A stretch of 34,628 bases of DNA from Chloroflexota bacterium (GTDB lineage: Bacteria > Chloroflexota > Anaerolineae > Anaerolineales > UBA11858). The DNA is taken from assembly GCA_030666985.1 (NCBI GenBank), contig DAOUWT010000004.1, positions 1 through 34,628 on the forward strand, written 5' to 3'. Both the position numbers and the translations under genes were made by a program. Every line of letters begins with the position of its first letter. Positions within the stretch are counted from its first letter, which is position 1. The notes under the pieces were generated by a model. It was not told where the DNA came from, made no database searches, and saw nothing but the letters and a program-made list of their open reading frames with translations. Positions 15,227 through 22,891 of this stretch are shown one piece after another.

Positions 15227-18200
15227 ATGGCTAAGAAAGACGAGGTCACCGAACACAAACGAGTAGAGGAAACACTCGAAGAAGAACTAAGATTCCTCTG
15301 GCGCGTCATAGATACCGCTCCCAACTTCATCTTCGTCAGAGACCGCGAAGGAAAATTCCTCCTGGCAAACGAGGCTATGGCCCAGGCTTATGGCTCCACC
15401 GTCGAAGATATCACAGGCAAAACCGACGCCGACTTCAACCCAAATCCGGAGGAAGTTGAACTTTTTCTCCATGACGATCTTGAAGTAATGAACTCTCTTC
15501 AGAAAAAATTTCTTCCTGAGCGAACTATTACTGATGCAAAAGGAAACGTGCGCTGGCTGGAAATTGTCAAATTCCCGCTCGTAGATGAGGATGGCGTAGC
15601 CCGGCGTGTACTCGGCATTGCTAACGACATCACTGACCGGGTGCAGGCGAAGAAAGCAGTAGAAAGACGAGCCGCCCAGTTAGCGATGCTCAATCGCATT
15701 GGACGCAATGTTACCCACATCCTCGATCGGGAGGAGCTGTTCCAGCGGGCCATTGACGCCGTGCAGGAAGACTTGGGCTATCTCCGGGCAGCTATTCTGT
15801 TGATAGATAAGGAAGTAGACGAACTCTATGTAGCAGCCGCTACCAAGGACTTTTGGGATATCATCCCCGATGGCTACCGGCAGCCTGTGGACAAGGGCGC
15901 GATCGGGATGGCCGCTGGGAGCGGCGAAGTAGTTTTGGTCACAGATGCTTCCACTGACCCTCGTCCCTACAAGGTCGGGGAGTGGCTTGCTCGTTCCTCG
16001 CTTTCGGTGCCCATCACAATTGGCGGGCAAGTGAGCGGGGTTTTGGAGGTTGAAGACAATCTGGTCGGTGTCTTCGACGAGAATGATGTGCTTGCGCTCA
16101 ATACACTAGCCGACCAGGTTGGCGTGGCAATAGAGAATGCGCGGCTGTACGAACAGGCCAGACAAGAGATCACCGAACGGGTGCAAATGGAGCAACAAAT
16201 CCGCGAATCTCTGGAGCGTCGCAGCCGGCAAGTGCAACTCACCACCGAGATTGCCCAAGAGATCACCGGGGCGCCTGGCCTGGGAGAAATTTACAACTAC
16301 GTCGTCACCTCGGTCAAAGAAGGCTTCGGCTATTACCACGTTCAGATATTCCGCCACGACCCAGAAAAAGACGCCATGGTGGTCATAGAAGGCTCCGGAG
16401 AAGCGGGGGAGAAAATGCTAGCCGCCGGGCATAGCCTGCCCTTCGGCACAGGCGTCGTCGGGACTGCCGCCGCTACCGGCGAGCCAGTCCTGGCCTCGAA
16501 CGTGACCGATGACCCCCACTGGGTACCGCATCCCGATCTACCCGATACCAAAGGCGAGTTGGCTGTACCTATCAAGTGGCAAGATGAAGTGCTAGGCATC
16601 CTCGACGTCCAGCACAACGAACCTGATGCACTGACCGAGGAAGACCAGGTAATGCTGCTGGGGCTGGCTGGACAAATTGCCAGCGCGGTCGAAAGCGCCC
16701 GCCTGTTCGAGGAGACCCAACAAACCCTGACCAATACCCAGATTCTCTATCGCCTCAGCCGCGATCTGCTCGGCCACGACAATGTATCCGATATATTACA
16801 AACCGTGATTGACGGCATGGTCAATGCCCTGGAGGCTGATCGGATTACGATAATCACTTTTAATCTGGAGGCACAGCAAGTAATCGACTTTGCCCAAGGC
16901 GGGCCAGGAGCAGGTCAGGTTATCCATGTCTCGTTCGACGAATTGTGGGATGGCCTAAGTGGGTGGGTATTACAGGAACGGAAACCGGCCCTCTCCCCCA
17001 AAGGGAAGCCAGACCCACGGGAGAGTCCCCGCGTGCAAAAGCGCCGCGAGGAAACTAATTGCGGATCAATCGTCGTCGTGCCGCTGATGCAGCGGGGCAA
17101 AGTACTAGGCACAATGACGGCCATCAACCGCCTGGAAGAACCTGACTTCACACAGCGTGACGCGGACCTGATGATGACTATCGGCAACCAGGCTGCCGCG
17201 GCATTGGAGAACATCCGCCTCTTCGAGGAAACACAACTCTCCCTAAGCGAAGCAGAAACACTCTACCGGGTGGCGCAAAACCTGGGCCAAATGAATGAAG
17301 AACAAGACATGTTCGAGTTCATTTTGCCCGAATACCTGAAATATTTGGGATTCTCGCAAGGCGGTATTTTAATTCTCAATGCAGAAAACACCCAGGGAAC
17401 TCTGAAGGCTCTGATACAAAAAGGCCAACTGGTTGAAGTTGGATTACAAATTCCTGTAGCAGGCAATTTGCCTCTGGAAGAAATATTGGAGACCAAAGAG
17501 CCTGTTGCCATTACAGACGCATGCCACAGCGAGCAGCCAGTGTCGGTACGCAATTTGGCTGAGGAATTAGGTTATAAATCCCTTTTATTAGTACCTCTCA
17601 TCATCCAGGACAAGGTGATAGGCGCATTGGGAGCAGACGCAACTGAAAGCGTTCACGAATTCACAGAGAGAGAAATCAACCTGGTTCAGGCTATAGCCTA
17701 CCAATTAGCAACTGCTATGGCAAATTTGCGCTCCCTAGAGGATGTCCAGGCCGCACTAAGTGAAGTAGAGGCCGTCCAAAGACTCTACCTGCGCGAGGAA
17801 TGGGAAAGGTTCGTCCCCGAACAAGTTACTCCACTCTATGAGCGTGTCCGAGAAGCCCCCCCCTCCCTGGGGGATAACACCATCCCCCAGGAGGAGGGGG
17901 AGGCAACAAGGCTAGCCGTCCCCCTCACCCTGCGTGGGGAAACTATTGGCACGCTGGGCTTGGAAAAACCAGAGGGCGAGCAAACCTGGTCGGGAGAGGA
18001 GATGGCTCTCGTAGAATCCGTAGCCGAACAATTGACAGTGGCCCTAGAAAGTGCCCGCCTGCTGGATGAAACCCGGGGTCGCGCCGCTCGCGAACGCTTG
18101 ACAGGTGAAATAACATCCAGGCTGCGAGAGACACTGAACGTCGATTCTGTAATGAGAACCGCTGTAAATGAAATATACGAGACAATAGAGCTAGAACAAG

Positions 18201-18256
18201 TCACAATCCGGCTAGAAGCCGGCAGCACCCATTCTCAAGAGGAGCGTCCAGCATGA
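15227..18256 (+). CDS. Cytoplasmic PAS-GAF4 sensor without output domain
   Basis: Soluble protein of 1009 residues with no membrane helix. A PAS domain (22-140: FIFVRDREGKFLLANEAMA, ending GIANDITDR) is followed by four GAF domains (150-310, 335-495, 505-668, 675-838). The half-GAF module with REEWERF (845-955) and the terminal GAF-start tail (960-1005, RERLTGEITSRLRETLNVD) close it. No kinase or cyclase is attached. ATG 15227 was preferred because AGGAG lies at 15213-15217; in-frame ATGs at 15185, 15191 and 15206 start within or at the edge of the repeat. A palindromic insertion encoding PPSLGDNTIPQEEGE sits in the half-GAF linker. The gene overlaps the next by 4 bases. Its absence of TM suggests it bridges the membrane sensors (inference). 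Confidence 0.88.
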   Translation: MAKKDEVTEHKRVEETLEEELRFLWRVIDTAPNFIFVRDREGKFLLANEAMAQAYGSTVEDITGKTDADFNPNPEEVELFLHDDLEVMNSLQKKFLPERTITDAKGNVRWLEIVKFPLVDEDGVARRVLGIANDITDRVQAKKAVERRAAQLAMLNRIGRNVTHILDREELFQRAIDAVQEDLGYLRAAILLIDKEVDELYVAAATKDFWDIIPDGYRQPVDKGAIGMAAGSGEVVLVTDASTDPRPYKVGEWLARSSLSVPITIGGQVSGVLEVEDNLVGVFDENDVLALNTLADQVGVAIENARLYEQARQEITERVQMEQQIRESLERRSRQVQLTTEIAQEITGAPGLGEIYNYVVTSVKEGFGYYHVQIFRHDPEKDAMVVIEGSGEAGEKMLAAGHSLPFGTGVVGTAAATGEPVLASNVTDDPHWVPHPDLPDTKGELAVPIKWQDEVLGILDVQHNEPDALTEEDQVMLLGLAGQIASAVESARLFEETQQTLTNTQILYRLSRDLLGHDNVSDILQTVIDGMVNALEADRITIITFNLEAQQVIDFAQGGPGAGQVIHVSFDELWDGLSGWVLQERKPALSPKGKPDPRESPRVQKRREETNCGSIVVVPLMQRGKVLGTMTAINRLEEPDFTQRDADLMMTIGNQAAAALENIRLFEETQLSLSEAETLYRVAQNLGQMNEEQDMFEFILPEYLKYLGFSQGGILILNAENTQGTLKALIQKGQLVEVGLQIPVAGNLPLEEILETKEPVAITDACHSEQPVSVRNLAEELGYKSLLLVPLIIQDKVIGALGADATESVHEFTEREINLVQAIAYQLATAMANLRSLEDVQAALSEVEAVQRLYLREEWERFVPEQVTPLYERVREAPPSLGDNTIPQEEGEATRLAVPLTLRGETIGTLGLEKPEGEQTWSGEEMALVESVAEQLTVALESARLLDETRGRAARERLTGEITSRLRETLNVDSVMRTAVNEIYETIELEQVTIRLEAGSTHSQEERPA
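17856..17900. repeat. In-frame palindromic insertion within a sensor gene
   Basis: TGGGGGAT (17868-17875) and ATCCCCCA (17882-17889) pair perfectly, flanked by C-rich and G-rich arms. The stretch keeps the reading frame and adds a low-complexity Pro/Glu segment to the linker of the half-GAF module. Confidence 0.6.
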
Positions 18257-19950
18257 AAGTGCCCCACTTCTTGGAACCACTCTTAGTTCAAAAATCGGCT
18301 GAGGAGATCGCTAGCCTGCAAACCTGGCGAGAACGTGTCTTTTCGATCATCATGGCCATAGGGGCCTCATTAGGGTTTATCATTATTGTCCTAGCCATAT
18401 ATGATCAAATCCAAAGAGGAAATCCACTTCTTCTTGGTATCTACATCCTAGCCTATGCTTGGATACTCACCATCACCTTCGTAAGGCGCTTGCCTTATAC
18501 CCTGAGAGCAAGCTGTCTCGTCATAAGCCTTTATTTGCTCGGCGTTTTATCCACCCTAGATACTGGCATAACAGGAGATGGCCGCGTATGGCTTTTGGCG
18601 GCCTCTATGCTGGCGGCCATCTTTATTGGTGGCAAGGCTGGTCTCATAACTACCGTACTAAGCTTTGGTACATGGCTATTCCTTGGTTTTTCCTTCCAAG
18701 AAGGATGGCTTACTTTCCCTTACCAACACATGGAAGAAATGCTCCGTAATGAATTCAAACCATGGTTCAATACAGGGATAACGGCTTTTGCCACAACCTT
18801 AGCTCTCGCCGCTTCAGTAACAGCTCTCATCAATAACCTTCTCATCACTCTTCAAAAAAGCCTCACCCTAACCGAGGGTCTGGAAGATAAAACCAGCCAG
18901 TTAGAAGAACAAGCCGCCGTACTGAAACGTCGTTCGCAAACCTTAGAAACCTCGGCAGAGATCAGCCGCACAGTCACGTCCCTCCTTGAACCGGAACAGA
19001 TTCTCCACCGGGCAACGAACTTAGTGAATGAAGCATTTGGTTTACTCCAAACCAGCATATTCCTTCTTGACCAGTCAGGTGCTTCGGTTTCACTGAAGGC
19101 CAGCAGCGGCGGGGAGGGAAGGACAGTACCCGCCCCGGGTTACCGCATCCCCCTGAGGGAAGGGTTGATTGACTGGGTCATCAAAAACTCGCAGCCACGT
19201 GCCATCGCAGAAGATGACGAGTCAGGCCACCTTTTAGAAGTACGGCTGGCGGATAGCCGTTCGCAGGCTGTGCTGCCTCTTCGCACACGGGAGAAAGTCC
19301 TGGGCGTAATTGTTCTCCAAAGCCAAGAACCACGCGCTTTTGACCCTAACACGTTAACAAGCTTGCAAATCATGGCCGATCAAATCGCTATCCAACTCGA
19401 TAATGCCCGCTTATTTAGCGAACGGGAAATCGCCCTGGAATCTGAGCGACGCGCGTATGGACAAATAACATACTCCACTTGGAAAGACTTTCTCCAAACC
19501 CATGTCCAGAGAGGTTACCGGCGCGACCAGGATGGTATTAGAGCCATTACCTCCGCTGCCGATGCCAAAGCAAAAGATGATACAAGAACCCGCACAATAC
19601 CAATCCAGGTGCGCGGGCAAGTAATTGGCTACATAGATGCCCAAAAATCATCCGGCAACACCTGGAATCCTACAGAAAAGGAATTCTTAGAGACCCTGAC
19701 CAAACGGCTGGAATCGGCCATGGATACCGCGCGTCTCTACGAAGAAACGCAAAAACGAGCCGCCTATGAACATATCGTCAGTGAAACAACAGCCAGAATG
19801 CGCGAGACTCTAGATTTGGAATCCATATTGAAAACCGCAACCCAAGAATTGCGTACAGTCCTAGATTTAGCTGAAGTTGAGGTACGAATGGGAACCGGGG
19901 CACAGGCGAAGCGCAATTACCCCCAAAACAAGAATGGAGAGGATCAATAA
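18253..19950 (+). CDS. Six-TM GAF sensor protein, type B
   Basis: A protein of 565 residues, parallel in design to the one at 10986. About six membrane helices lie at 30-200, with FVRRLPYTLRA, LYLLGV and GDGRVWLL matching that paralogue position by position. A coiled coil (205-232) leads to GAF (235-390, ending LDNARLFSE), then the half-GAF module with TYSTWKDFLQT and IQVRGQVIGYIDAQ (400-495), and the GAF-start tail (500-545, ETTARMRETLDLESILKTAT). No output domain is present. The GAF has a shortened, Gly/Pro-rich middle (SGGEGRTVPAPGYRI), so its ligand pocket likely differs from its paralogue. The start overlaps the previous stop (ATGA), and the next gene starts 2 bases after its stop. Confidence 0.87.
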   Translation: MKVPHFLEPLLVQKSAEEIASLQTWRERVFSIIMAIGASLGFIIIVLAIYDQIQRGNPLLLGIYILAYAWILTITFVRRLPYTLRASCLVISLYLLGVLSTLDTGITGDGRVWLLAASMLAAIFIGGKAGLITTVLSFGTWLFLGFSFQEGWLTFPYQHMEEMLRNEFKPWFNTGITAFATTLALAASVTALINNLLITLQKSLTLTEGLEDKTSQLEEQAAVLKRRSQTLETSAEISRTVTSLLEPEQILHRATNLVNEAFGLLQTSIFLLDQSGASVSLKASSGGEGRTVPAPGYRIPLREGLIDWVIKNSQPRAIAEDDESGHLLEVRLADSRSQAVLPLRTREKVLGVIVLQSQEPRAFDPNTLTSLQIMADQIAIQLDNARLFSEREIALESERRAYGQITYSTWKDFLQTHVQRGYRRDQDGIRAITSAADAKAKDDTRTRTIPIQVRGQVIGYIDAQKSSGNTWNPTEKEFLETLTKRLESAMDTARLYEETQKRAAYEHIVSETTARMRETLDLESILKTATQELRTVLDLAEVEVRMGTGAQAKRNYPQNKNGEDQ

Positions 19951-19952
19951 CA

Positions 19953-22052
19953 ATGCAGTGGCAATTTAACTCATACGTGTTAACGCTGGCTATAATTGGT
20001 GCAATATCAGTAGTTGTCGCTTCCTTCGCATGGAGACACCGCTCTACCTCTGGCGCTGCGGCCTTGTTTTACCTCATGCTGGGCGGATGTATTTGGTCGT
20101 GGACTTACGCTGTGGAGATTGGCAGCTACGATCTCCCTACCAAAGTTTTTATGAGCCAGATGATGTACATTGGTGTTGTCAGTGTTCCGGTGATGTGGCT
20201 GATCATGGCATTTCAATACGCTGGTCGCGATAGGTGGTTAACAACGCGTAACTTGGTTCTCTTGTGGATCATACCTGTAATCACGCTGGCGCTTTCCTGG
20301 ACGAATGGGGTCAACGATGGGCACGGCTTGATTTGGAAGTATATTGAACTTGACTTCAGCGGGTCGTTTGCTGCCTGGGATGTAACCTATGGCTCATTTT
20401 TCTGGGTTTCGGCTGGATACGGATACCTGTTAATTTTGCTTGGTTCTTTACAACTTATCTCCACAGTAACCCGCTTGTCGCAATTTTACCGCGGTCAAAT
20501 TGGACTTATGTTAACTGCCTCGCTTACACCATTAGTGGGGAACGTATTATATCTCTCGGGCATGAATCCTTTCCCTGGCCTTGACCTGACACCCTTCGTA
20601 TTCACACTATCAGGGTTGATGATGTTATGGGCAATCCTTCGCTTTCGATTATTTGATTTCGATATTGTACCTGTGACACGCGATGCCATCATGGAAGGTT
20701 TAAGCTACAGTGTGCTTATATTGAACACACAAAACCGAGTCGTAGACCTCAACCCAAATGCAGAGCAGATCACTGGTCACCCTGCAGTAGAAATAATAGG
20801 GCAAAGGATCAAACAGGTATTCCCCCACCAGGCTAGCGTGTTCGAATACTATCAGGATATTGAAGATGCACATACAGACTTCCTTGTAGGGCAAGGGGAA
20901 ACGCGACGTACTTACGATATGCATATCTCCCCATTATACGTGGGTAAGCATAAACACCTTTCTGGGCGGATGGTAACCTTACAGGATATTACAGAGCGAA
21001 GACGGGAGCAAGTAACCCTGGAACGCCGCTCACAACAACTTCAGGCAGCCGCAGAGGTTGGACGTGCTGCGGCTACGATCCGCAATATTGAAGACCTCCT
21101 ATCCCAGGTGGCTCACCTGATTAGTGAAAGATTCGGCTTCTACCATGTAGGCGTCTTTCTTGTCGACGAAAATAAGGAATACGCTGTGTTACAAGCTGCC
21201 AACAGTGAAGGTGGAGAGCAGATGCTAGCAAGAGGGCATCGCTTAAAGATTGGCGAAGTTGGCATTGTAGGATATGTCACCGCCCAACAAGAAGCGCGTA
21301 TCGCTCTGGACGTAGGCGGGGATGCGGTCTACTTCGATAATCTTGACCTGCCCGAAACACGCTCCGAGATGGCTCTTCCCCTCATGGTTGGGGATGAGTT
21401 ATTGGGCGCTCTCGACGTGCAAAGCAAACGCGAGGCTGCCTTCTCCAAGGAAGACATTGCCGTCTTGCAGACTCTGGCAGACCAGATCGCCGTTGCTATC
21501 GAAAACGCGCGTTTGTTCAGCGAACGCCAGGAAGCGTTGGAAGCTGCCCAACGGGCTTATGGTGAGCTTAGCCAGGAAGCCTGGGGTGAATTGCTGCGTA
21601 CTCAACCTGAGCTTGGTTTCCTCTCCACTCTCACCCATCAGGCTCGCCCGGCTGCGGGTGACTGGTCTCCCGGTATGCTAGAAGCCACCCAGCGAGGCAG
21701 GATCACGCCCATTGACCAAAGGACAATCGCCATCCCCATTATCTTGCGTGACCAGGTGCTCGGTGTCGTGCGACTCCAAAAACCCGAAAACGCCAATCCC
21801 TGGCATGAAGATGAAATCGAACTCATGGACACCCTCATTGACCAGCTTGAAGTCGCTTTAGAAAGCGCCCGTCTCTACAAAGAGACACAACAACGCGCTG
21901 AACGAGAACGTCTGGTGACAGACATCACCACCAAGATACGCTCCACCACCGATCCCGAGCAAATGCTGCAAACTGCGGTTGAGGAACTCAAACGAGCGTT
22001 AAATACCTCTCAGGCTCACTTTGTAGTCCCCCAGGCAGAAAGGGTTGAGTGA
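19953..22052 (+). CDS. 7TM-PAS-GAF membrane sensor without output domain
   Basis: A protein of 699 residues. Residues 5-235 form seven membrane helices of the type found at the N-terminus of many sensor kinases (HisKA_7TM-like), with FRLFDFDIVPVTRDAI as the exit helix and linker. A PAS domain (240-350: VLILNTQNRVVDLNPNAEQ, VTLQDITERR) is followed by GAF (360-520, AANSEGGEQML, RSEMALPL). The half-GAF module with QEAWGELLRTQPELGF (530-645) and the GAF-start tail (650-690, RERLVTDITTKIRSTTDPEQ) end the protein. It stops where a kinase would be expected, but the stop is followed by an unrelated repeat and parA, and the tail is intact like that of its neighbours, so truncation is unlikely. GGAGAGG precedes the ATG. 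Confidence 0.89.
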   Translation: MQWQFNSYVLTLAIIGAISVVVASFAWRHRSTSGAAALFYLMLGGCIWSWTYAVEIGSYDLPTKVFMSQMMYIGVVSVPVMWLIMAFQYAGRDRWLTTRNLVLLWIIPVITLALSWTNGVNDGHGLIWKYIELDFSGSFAAWDVTYGSFFWVSAGYGYLLILLGSLQLISTVTRLSQFYRGQIGLMLTASLTPLVGNVLYLSGMNPFPGLDLTPFVFTLSGLMMLWAILRFRLFDFDIVPVTRDAIMEGLSYSVLILNTQNRVVDLNPNAEQITGHPAVEIIGQRIKQVFPHQASVFEYYQDIEDAHTDFLVGQGETRRTYDMHISPLYVGKHKHLSGRMVTLQDITERRREQVTLERRSQQLQAAAEVGRAAATIRNIEDLLSQVAHLISERFGFYHVGVFLVDENKEYAVLQAANSEGGEQMLARGHRLKIGEVGIVGYVTAQQEARIALDVGGDAVYFDNLDLPETRSEMALPLMVGDELLGALDVQSKREAAFSKEDIAVLQTLADQIAVAIENARLFSERQEALEAAQRAYGELSQEAWGELLRTQPELGFLSTLTHQARPAAGDWSPGMLEATQRGRITPIDQRTIAIPIILRDQVLGVVRLQKPENANPWHEDEIELMDTLIDQLEVALESARLYKETQQRAERERLVTDITTKIRSTTDPEQMLQTAVEELKRALNTSQAHFVVPQAERVE

Positions 22053-22067
22053 CGAGTGAGGAGTGAA

Positions 22068-22107
22068 TCACGTTTCACGTTTCACGTCTTCACGTTTCAC
22101 GCTTCAC
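22068..22107. repeat. CGTTTCA heptamer array upstream of parA
   Basis: CGTTTCACGTTTCACG is followed by CACGTTTCACG and a variant, in direct orientation with 7-base spacing. Each GTTTCACG equals half of the chromosomal parS palindrome, but no complete palindrome is formed. The array occupies most of the gap before the ParA gene; similar arrays occur at 31128 and 34455. Confidence 0.8.
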
Positions 22108-22126
22108 AGATAGTACGAGGTTTAGA

Positions 22127-22891
22127 ATGACCCAAATCATTGCCCTAGCCAACGAAAAAGGCGGTGTAGCCAAAACCACAACCGCAGCCTCCTTGGGGGG
22201 CGCTCTGGTAGAGGGTGGCCAGGAAGTCCTCTTGGTGGATCTTGACCCTCAGGCCAGCCTAACCCTGGCCCTGGGCATCCCCCCCCACAAAGTGAGCCAC
22301 TCTGTGGTTGATCTCCTCCTCAGCGCCAACACTCCCTTGAGTGTGAGCGTGGAAACCTCCCTGGCGGGGCTGGACATCATCCCCTCCAATTCAGAGATGA
22401 CCCTGGCAGAACGCTTTTTACCTATTCGTGAAAACTACAAACACATCCTCCGCAACAGCCTTCGTCAGGCGACAATGTACGATACGATCTTGATAGATTG
22501 TCCACCCTCTATGGGAGCCGTTACTCAAAACGCCCTCGTGGCGGCAGATTTAGTAATCATCCCAACCCAACCGGAATACTTATCCGCTTACGCCCTCCGG
22601 AATATGCTCCCCATTATCAAAAACATCCGGGAAAACGAGAATGCTGACCTCAAATACCGTATACTCATCACCATGCTCGATATCCGTTTGAACTCGCATA
22701 ACTATATTGCCAAGCAGCTTCGATCTAAATTGGGTAACATAGTGTTCAAGACGAATATCCAAGTAGACAGTAAATTACGTGAGTGTACCATAGAAGGTTT
22801 ACCTATTACTCATTTCACCCCGCAAAGCCGTGGGGCTAAACAATACCGCGCTTTGGCTCAGGAGTTGAGTTCGAATGCCAACACAAGATAA
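22127..22891 (+). CDS. ParA/Soj-type deviant Walker ATPase
   Basis: A protein of 254 residues. The deviant Walker A motif KGGVAKTT (signature Lys11, catalytic Lys16) has Ala where Gly is usual. VDLDPQAS (37-44) is the A' motif and LIDCPPSMG (122-130) the Walker B region; LVIIPTQPEYLSAYAL is typical of ParA. There is no N-terminal DNA-binding extension, so it belongs to the short, chromosomal or protein-positioning class. No ParB gene lies near. The upstream gene ends 74 bases before and the downstream hybrid kinase gene overlaps its end by 17 bases, so it is built into the sensory operon. A role in positioning a cytoplasmic or membrane sensory array, as known for ParA-like proteins of chemoreceptor clusters, is inferred. 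Plasmid partition is unlikely here. Confidence 0.93.
   Translation: MTQIIALANEKGGVAKTTTAASLGGALVEGGQEVLLVDLDPQASLTLALGIPPHKVSHSVVDLLLSANTPLSVSVETSLAGLDIIPSNSEMTLAERFLPIRENYKHILRNSLRQATMYDTILIDCPPSMGAVTQNALVAADLVIIPTQPEYLSAYALRNMLPIIKNIRENENADLKYRILITMLDIRLNSHNYIAKQLRSKLGNIVFKTNIQVDSKLRECTIEGLPITHFTPQSRGAKQYRALAQELSSNANTR

Noticed and set aside
8092..22052. Phytochrome-type chromophore-binding GAFs
   Set aside because: No PHY domain and no conserved Cys-His chromophore motif is seen in any of the GAF domains.
22127..22891. Plasmid or chromosomal partition locus
   Set aside because: No ParB, no complete parS palindrome and no replication gene lie nearby; the gene is embedded in a sensory operon.
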